A stretch of 64,000 bases of DNA from Benincasa hispida (Eukaryota > Streptophyta > Magnoliopsida > Cucurbitales > Cucurbitaceae), in assembly GCF_009727055.1 (NCBI RefSeq), contig NC_052354.1, positions 3,684,677 through 3,748,676 of the forward strand. The letters are read 5' to 3'. The translations under genes and the position numbers were made by a program. The notes under the pieces were generated by a model that was given only the letters and a program-made list of their open reading frames with translations, was not told the DNA's origin and did not search any database. Shown here piece after piece: positions 57,251 to 64,000 of the stretch. Position 1 is the first letter of the stretch. Each line of letters opens with the position of its first letter.

Positions 57251-57868
57251 ATATTTATTTTCTTTGGAGTTCTTCCCTTTCTAGAGAGTAGTGGGATCAG
57301 CTCTAGAACTCAAATCATAAACTCCAAGTTTCATCTCAGAGGACAATCCTCGTCGGTGAACTTCATCAAAGTTGGCAACGATTGCTTTCTCTATTCGTCC
57401 CTTGACATTCAATATGGACTGGAGATTATCTTAGGAACTGACATTACTGGTTTCATTGTCATCAATCACGTTTTTCTTGAATCGTGAGAACTTTCTTTCA
57501 AACAATTCTCACATTGATTCCATAATCTCATGTGCAATGACCATGTTCTCAAACCTTTTGGCCAACGCATCAGGTATGTTTGCCAAAATGTGAACTCGGG
57601 TGTTCGAATTAGCCTTTTTCCACATCTCATATGCATTACGAAAATTTCGTGGTGCATCAGGGGTTGGGACTTGAGGACAATCCTCATTCATGACAATTTC
57701 GAGGTCGTTTACCACGAAAAAAGTTTTAATGGATTCTTTCCACGTCATGTAATTGAAATCGGTCAAACTAGAAAAAGAAACTAATAGAAAAATGCTATTT
57801 GACATATTTGTTGAAAAATAAACATATTGATCTACATTAGATTTTAGCATAACTCTTAAAAAATCCAA
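57251..57868 (-). pseudogene. copia C gag, shortened
   Basis: Frame from about 57780 reads LTDFNYMTWKESIKTFFVVN, DLEIVMNEDCPQVPTPDAPR and ILANIPDALAKRFENMVIAH, ending EIMESM and a stop (57509). Further pieces (ELFERKFSRFKKN, VANFDEVHRRGLSSEMK) run toward the protease, but the CCHC knuckle and much of the capsid C-terminus are gone. The start is uncertain: the ATG at 57868 gives a non-family N-terminus, so the native start was probably lost. Confidence 0.75.
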
Positions 57869-58378
57869 TCAGTTTTAGTAAAATCTAAATGAATCCTATT
57901 TAACATCTAATTTTGTGATGACGCTTCAGTGATTTAGGACAAAAGCCACTGAAGGGTATTCAGTTGTCCCTTCACTGAATTGAGACATTCTCAACCAATC
58001 ATTATACCAGAATAACTCTTATTCCTATAATGATCAGTCATCATTTATTCGGTTAAGAAATCATTTACTTGCCTAGTAATTTCCCGTAAGTGTGACCCTT
58101 CATTTTAGATCCTAGAGTTCTGCCCCAATGAGCCAACTAAAGGGAAAAACTGATTAGGGAAAAAACTAAAGCGATCCTATCCATTTTTGGAGTTCACCTT
58201 GATATTGACCTACTGCAGAAACCATCCGAAGGGGGATGCTCCCAGGGCGCCTCGAGGCCGTGCAAGAGGGTTTCACAATGCAAACCAATGAAAGAGACTG
58301 TAGGACATGTTGACACACATCCCTCTCCCACTTACTATAAATACTCTCCCCATTCACCTTGATATTGACCCATGCAAA

Positions 58379-60519
58379 TGAAGGAACTCTTAATGAAGAG
58401 CATCCATAAACGCGTTTGGATCTTTCCGATTTCATTGTGACCGAAGTACAACACATACATTCTAACAGACAGTTATGCAATACATTCTAATTAAAGGCAT
58501 GCTTTGAACACTAAAAAACAAGGGAAAGAGTTCTCATACCAGTTGAAAACCCTCTTCAAGCTTTGGAACCCTTACACAGTGGAAGAACCTCCACTCGCAC
58601 TCTATCGCCCAGCAAACCAGTCAGTTGTAGCAGCCCGATCGTCTACACAAATGGCAGCAACACGAACAGTCATGAACAAGTGAACAGCAGCGGGGATGAC
58701 ACCACCAAATAGAGCCCTTTGTATTCTGGGAGTGAGAATCCAAAGTGTGGTCTTTGGTGAATTTGGTAGAGGTTGGAGAAAGAACAAATCGTGTAGACGA
58801 TAAGCAAGTGTGAGAGAAGAAAAGCTATTGAATAGCTGTGTGCTTATCGGTTAGAAGAAACTATACGATCGTGTAGGTTTTACTAAGCGATCGTTTAGTA
58901 AATGGTAGACGATCGTTTAGAAAACGCGACACACTATGCGATCGTTTAGGAAAGCTAAACAATCGTTTAGGAACAATCATACGATCATTTAGCACGAGGT
59001 GTGCGATCGTATAGACGATAAAAATGTATCGTATAGGCTCTCGACTATGCGATTATTTACGTTTTCACACCTATTGCCAATTTTTCGAACTTTTGCAAAA
59101 TGAAACCAATTTTCATTTTATTCTACGGTTACAATAACCGACTTCAGATTTTCCCACTAATGCATGTCCAAGAGAAGTTTTAGGCCAATTATCATATAAT
59201 TAACCAATTTAATAATTAATAAATATAATCATATTATATTCTTACCCTATAGTTTGATATCACATATCTACTATAGTAATTTCTCCTCCACATGATATAA
59301 ATCATATTTATATCTAAATTCCTCCAAAATAATGTACCTCGTACATTTAGTCAATTATATCATATATAATCAACAGTTCAATTATATCATATATAATCGA
59401 ACTTCCTCTTGTCTTTGAACATTTCAAACTGACCCAAACACTGATTCTCGACTTTATCCAAGCTACCTAGGGGACGTAATGGACCTGTGGCTTGAAGCTC
59501 CAATAGTATGTGCTGACTAAACTCTTTAGCCACGAGATCCACCATTCGTTAAATGTCAGGCATTCCACTAAAGACCAATAGCTAAACTTTTCTTACCATA
59601 GATATATTTCTGTATCCATCGGATATAACCAATAATGAGTATGATGACCCTTCACAGATGCTCGTAAGTACAGCTGGGCCAATTTACCTTTTTTCCCCTG
59701 TAGTTACGTCTCACTCCTTAAGTACCACTAATTCCTCTAATGAACAATACAACATAGTCCAACTATGTGTGAACACCTCTCGGGCCAAGAGAAGGTGCTT
59801 GGCGCCACATCGTTCAAACCCTTGAATCAACCCTTAAGGGAGCTATCTATCTACTTACCCCTACTTCAGGGAAGGAGTGAATTCCATCTTCTGTAGCTAA
59901 GTTCCCAGCTCCCAAATCAGACGAATCCCCAAAATGGTAGGTATGAATCGGCGACCTGGCCACTCGCACCCATACAAATCAAAGGACCGCCCTCAATGGC
60001 AGGAGTTTCCAACTCACTCAAGATTAAGATCATGTTACCTATGGTCATCCTAGTGAAATGAAGTCTCTGTCATGGACGGTGTTATATAACGAGACGTTAA
60101 CACTTTGTGGTCAGGTCTTATACAAATTCTTTTTATAGGACGCCCACGCTCGCATGTCCCCTACACGAATGATCAGGATCAGACCAGCTGTGGCAAGTCA
60201 CAACACTTGTGACAATTCCACAAAGCGAGCTGCATCCATAGCGTTACCAGGATAAGGTTTCCCTTCTATATCCATATACTACAGACCATTTTAGTTATCA
60301 CTCAAGACACGATCCACTTGTATGTCACCACATACATTCTTAAGTTACATACAGATAACTAGGGATTTTATGTTTATTGGTTTGTGGTAAAGCAAATAAA
60401 ACATGCAACTGAGCAAAAAACAAGATGTGAAGTAAATATCATATATTATACAACACAAGCGTTCGTACAAACTGTTTACAAACTACAAGATATGAGACTT
60501 TAGGGCATCAACCCTAACA
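58379..60519 (-). mobile_element. solo copia LTR in copia C leader
   Basis: Plus-strand ends TGAAGGAACTCTT...CAACCCTAACA, flanked by perfect GCAAA duplications (58374-58378 and 60520-60524). 2141 bp, and the complete reference copy for the family at 19291, 24555 and 24896. CGATCGTTTAG cluster at 58860-59050. The frame at 58602-58787 is LTR sequence. Confidence 0.94.
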
Positions 60520-61726
60520 GCAAACACTATCCAAAGGGGGACGCTCCCAAGGCGTCTCAAGGCCAGGCATGAGTCTCATGGTGTGAATAGTAAAGGAGAA
60601 ACGTGAGTGGAAAAAAATGACGTATCATATACATCTTTTCCTCCCACTGAGTATTTTAACAACCTAGGGTTTAATTTACTTAGGAAAAATATGGCTAATT
60701 ATTTTTACTAAGTGATTGTTTAAGTTTGCCCATAACATTTACTTTGGAAAGTTAAACATTTTTTATTAATATTCATTAAACACTTTAACAAATGTTAATC
60801 AACAATTGCATGCTTGCAGCAAATCTATCTAATTCACCTTTCTAGGTAGGTTTGCAGGTAGGAGTGTTCCGTTTTCGTCATCTTAAGTACACCAACTTAG
60901 ACAGAACCCGCCTTAGACAAAAGGTCTCTTATAGATCTGTTTACTACAAATTTAATCTTTTATTGAAATCAATTTAATCCTATTAAACCGATTAAAAAAG
61001 ATTAATCTAATTTCTAATCTCATTAGAAATTTTTGAACTTAGGTCTATGTGAACCATATTTTAAAACCATTTTAAAAAATGATTTTACCTAAGTTTGCAT
61101 ACAATTCTTAGTTATTGATTTTAATTTCTAATTTCATTTATTTATAACTCTTATAAAGTAAATGAAACAAATTAAAACCTACATTGCGTTGATTAACGTA
61201 CTTTATAAAATTATAACGTTTATAAGATTACCTAAAGTGATGTCATGCATCATGCAGTGTTCATTTCATTACTACATATACATAACACTTATATAAAGTA
61301 ATGATATTAAAAAACATACACTACATGCATACATTCAAACTATATATTATAACGATTATAATATAGATGATGCATGACTATGTTATTTATGCATGCAAGC
61401 ATATAGTATAACACTTATATTATATGATGCATGGGCATGCTATAAAATTAAATCATGCATATACATATATTATAACACTTAGAATATAATTGATGCATGA
61501 AATTAAATGCATAACCAATGGTGGTTTTTCATTCTATATGACATACAATATGACATATAAGATAAAACATACATCATATGTATATTTAAAACAAGCAGTT
61601 AATGGACTGGGATAGGACACCAAAAAAAAATTTAAAGGCTAACTATTACAATATAAGAGTCATCTAGTTCAAAACAAGTGAACAAGGCCTTGAACCGCTC
61701 GAACCAAACCACCCTTCAGCAAACTC

Positions 61727-61965
61727 TTTGTAGTGATCGTGTAGCAAAATGGATGTGCGGTATTGTAGCAAATATTACACGATCGTGTAGTAAAGTCTAC
61801 GCGATATTGTAGCAAATACTACACAATCGTGTAGCAAAGTCTACAAAATTTTGTAGCATTAGCTACACGATCGTTTAGCAAATGCTACACGATTGTGTAG
61901 CAAAAGCTACAAGATCGTTTAGCAAAAGCTGCACGATCGTATAGCTACAGCTACACGATCTTGTG
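61727..61965 (-). repeat. ~22-bp tandem array TACACGATCGTGTAGCAAA
   Basis: About eleven degenerate units of [GC]CTACACGATCGTGTAGCAAA. Each contains the palindrome CTACACGATCGTGTAG or a one-to-two base variant. Located in the copia C leader about 310 bp from the 5' LTR. Confidence 0.9.
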
Positions 61966-62276
61966 GAGCTGCATCTTCTTCTTCATCGAAACAGTGCTCT
62001 ACAACTCTTCTTTGAAGCTCCCCTGGAACAGCAAGAGCGACTCGAACTTATGAATTACAAACTCTATAGAAAAATTAATGCCAAAAAACGCAGGGGACTT
62101 TACAAACCAATTTTGTAAACAAAGAAAGCCTTAAAACTAAGTATCCTATCCCAAAACATCCATAAAAAAAACCATATTCATCACCATTTATCACATGAAA
62201 CAGAATGCAAAATATATAAAACCCACCATTACTGTAAAATCGATTCAACAGAAAAGAATGGAATTTGGGATCCAAC

Positions 62277-63357
62277 TGAAGAAAATTTTCGAAAAAGATC
62301 CTTTGAGCGGAAGTAAGATCGACCCAAATTCCATTTTTCATTGAATATAAGTTTTACAGTAAATAAGAACAGGCTTTTAAAAAAAAAAATTAAAGTTTTA
62401 GAAACCCTTACCTTTGAAGAACCCTTTCTTCAAGAATTCCCTCGTACAAGCCATGAACGAAACTCCTTCTCCACATAGATCTCCTTCTTCAAAAGAGACA
62501 TCACCACTTGAGAACCCTCTGTATTCTCTTGGTACAAAAGGATTCAAGCAAGAGTTGTGGGATTTTTTTGAATCCTTAGAAGAGGGAAGGAGATGGAAAG
62601 GAGGAGAGGAAGAGAACTTTTCTTCTTTATTTCAATTTTTTCAGTGAGAACTCTTCTCAGAGAAAATTCAGTAAGAAGATGAATCTCCAACCACATCCCA
62701 CATAAAATAACTAAGAGAATATAGGGAGGGAGTTGTAACTCCTTCCCTTTTATTAATTTCAATTAAATTAATAACATATATATATATAATAACTACTTTA
62801 TTATATATATACACTATATGTTATATCAAATATAACATATAGCCTATAGATTTATATTACATCAAATATAACATAACCTATAGATTTTATTTTCTCTCTC
62901 AACAATACATGGTACTTAATACAAATCACATTTATGTTAAATTCACTTATATGAATCTCATCCATATAGTTGATATTTAGACCATATCCAAATATTTAAT
63001 TCCTCTCAAATAAACCATATTTATATTAAATACATGAATCTCATTCATATAATTAGTATTTGAATCATATTCAAATTCCTCTCATATTACCTTAAATTAT
63101 AATGTATCAAATACATTATATTAATTATATCATATATATAATTAATTTAATTAATTATATCATATATAATTAATTCCCTCAATTAATTTGAACACTTCAA
63201 ATTAATCCAAAATTAATTCTCAATTAAATCCCTATTGAGCTATAGAGGTGACCTTATGGACTTGTAGATTGAAGTTCCAACGGTATTCGGATAATAAATT
63301 AAAATCTTTAATTAAATTATCCAACATCCATTAACTGTCGGTCATTCCACAAAGACT
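62277..63357 (-). mobile_element. 5' LTR of copia C, part
   Basis: Plus strand begins TGAAGAAAATTTTCG, matching 53049. It aligns with the 3' LTR to CATTCCAC[T]AAAGACT (53930-53950) and is broken at 63358 by another LTR. The frames at 62414-62762 are the same LTR frames seen at 53253-53565, conserved only because the LTRs are copies. Confidence 0.88.
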
Positions 63358-64000
63358 TGGAGTGGGAAAAATATTCTTCTTGTTTTGTTGATGATTTGAT
63401 ATGCATCGATGGTCATGCACTGATCATGCGTTGATAAGAAGAATATGTGTTAATGGTTTAGATATGCGCTACTCCTACTCCTAGCTAAATAGACTAAGCA
63501 ATTGAAGTTTGACTATGATAATTGGTAGAGATGCGACAATTGTTGACGCGTAATGAGATGCATGGAGAAGTAGGATTGGGAGAGAAAATTTTACCAAGTC
63601 ATTAAGTTGGTCACAAGAGTAATCCCAGCTTGCCGCGCATCACACACCTCTCAGTGGTTAGCCACATGCTTATATCTCTATAATGCATGGTTGCGTTAAG
63701 CATAAGATTATTCCTATCTCTAGGAATGCTACTCACTTTGCTTAGCAAGTTCCACTACTTACACTCTCGGGCAATTGGTTATAGCTACTCAGCTCATAGA
63801 AAAGCATCGCGATAGCCTCACACTAAGCAAAGAGAATTGACTCACTATACTCGTGCAACACACACGTCTCGGTGGTTTACTACATGTTTCATATCTCTAT
63901 GCCACATGATTGAGTATGCGATAACTCTTGCAATCTTCACTTAACTCATTGCGATGAAAGTAAAAGATGATGGAAATGGTGTTAAAGGAACTAGAGAGAT
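63358..64000 (-). mobile_element. gypsy-type LTR, second copy, runs off window
   Basis: Begins TGGAGTGGGAAAAATATTC after AAGACT. It shares with the LTR at 31306 the order GATATGCAT...GATGGTCATGC (63400-63420), CTACTCCTACTCCTA, the AGAGATGCGACAA block (63529), and the ACTCGTGCAACACACAC block (63850). Same minus orientation. Only the 3' portion of the LTR is in view. Confidence 0.75.

Larger units (their letters stand above)
57869..62276 (-). other. untranslated leader of copia C, with solo LTR
   Basis: Native parts 57869-58378 and 60520-62276. Conserved blocks: GAGACATTCTCAACCA (57984), GGGGGATGCTCCCAGGG (58219; a second, similar block GGGGGACGCTCCCAAGG lies at 60536). AT-rich 60650-61600 holds GCATGC motifs as in element B. 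The end adjoining the LTR reads GTTGGATCCCAAATTCC on the minus strand, a changed version of the tRNA-Met site kept in B. No genes seen. Confidence 0.75.
53049..63357 (-). mobile_element. Ty1/copia element C, both LTRs present
   Basis: Minus-strand element: 5' LTR from 63357+ to 62277, leader, gag remnant, protease, RT/RNase H, purine tract and 3' LTR 54839-53049. The LTRs match through long blocks (for example AGATCTCCTTCTTCAAAAG at 53277 and 62478). Left target-site flank is TACGT (53044-53048); the right flank is beyond the window because another LTR enters the 5' LTR at 63358. The integrase core is deleted. A solo LTR (58379-60519) lies in the leader. Same family as A and B. Confidence 0.88.

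Noticed and set aside
1..64000. tRNA, rRNA, microRNA or intact host genes
   Set aside because: No cloverleaf, rRNA core or multi-exon gene with intact frames was recognised. tRNA-like matches were only primer-binding sites.

Overview
This is plant nuclear DNA made almost entirely of transposable elements. It is AT-rich and contains Ty1/copia and Ty3/gypsy LTR retrotransposons nested inside one another, solo LTRs with 5-bp target-site duplications (TSDs), and one decayed DUF1985-type gene. No intact host gene, tRNA, rRNA or bacterial feature is visible. The copia families, and the DUF1985 gene whose introns are packed with short TCTATCA palindromes, remind me of cucurbit genomes (Cucumis-like). 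That placement is inference from memory.

Layout. (1) 1-9.9 kb: copia element A (+), with its leader, a gag fragment, pol and 3' LTR. A 3-kb Del/Tekay-like solo LTR (1691-4705) sits in gag. (2) 9.9-14.5 kb: the 3' end of an Athila/Tat-like gypsy element, its LTR, and a second gypsy LTR. (3) 14.5-29.0 kb: a broken minus-strand DUF1985 gene. One exon is tandemly repeated five times. The gene is interrupted by solo LTRs at 15724-18324, 19291-21028 and 24555-28788, and the last of these carries another at 24896-27044. (4) 29.0-50.5 kb: copia element B (-). It is interrupted by an unassigned 911-bp insert (30369-31279), a 7.9-kb non-autonomous gypsy-type element (31306-39222) that is itself interrupted, and solo LTRs at 41653-43450, 45848-47510 and 48313-49880. 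(5) 50.5-53.0 kb: a SIRE-lineage copia fragment (+). (6) 53.0-64 kb: copia element C (-) with both LTRs, a solo LTR in its leader (58379-60519), and a further gypsy LTR entering its 5' LTR at 63358.

The three copia elements belong to one family, and each is defective in a different way. A has lost the middle of gag. B has lost RNase H and has frameshifts. C has lost the integrase core. None could move on its own products. The nesting order gives a relative chronology: the DUF1985 gene, SIRE fragment and copia elements are the hosts, and the solo LTRs and the gypsy-type element are later arrivals.

The most notable signals are these. Several gypsy LTRs begin with a stem-loop that has a GAAA loop, and the stem sequence differs between families while pairing is kept. 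The DUF1985 gene has a five-fold exon array embedded in palindrome-rich introns. Two copies of a back-to-back Tn5 mosaic-end sequence (mate-pair junction adapter) lie at 20678 and 43763. These are library sequence left in the assembly, and the first marks a false join that has removed about 450 bp.
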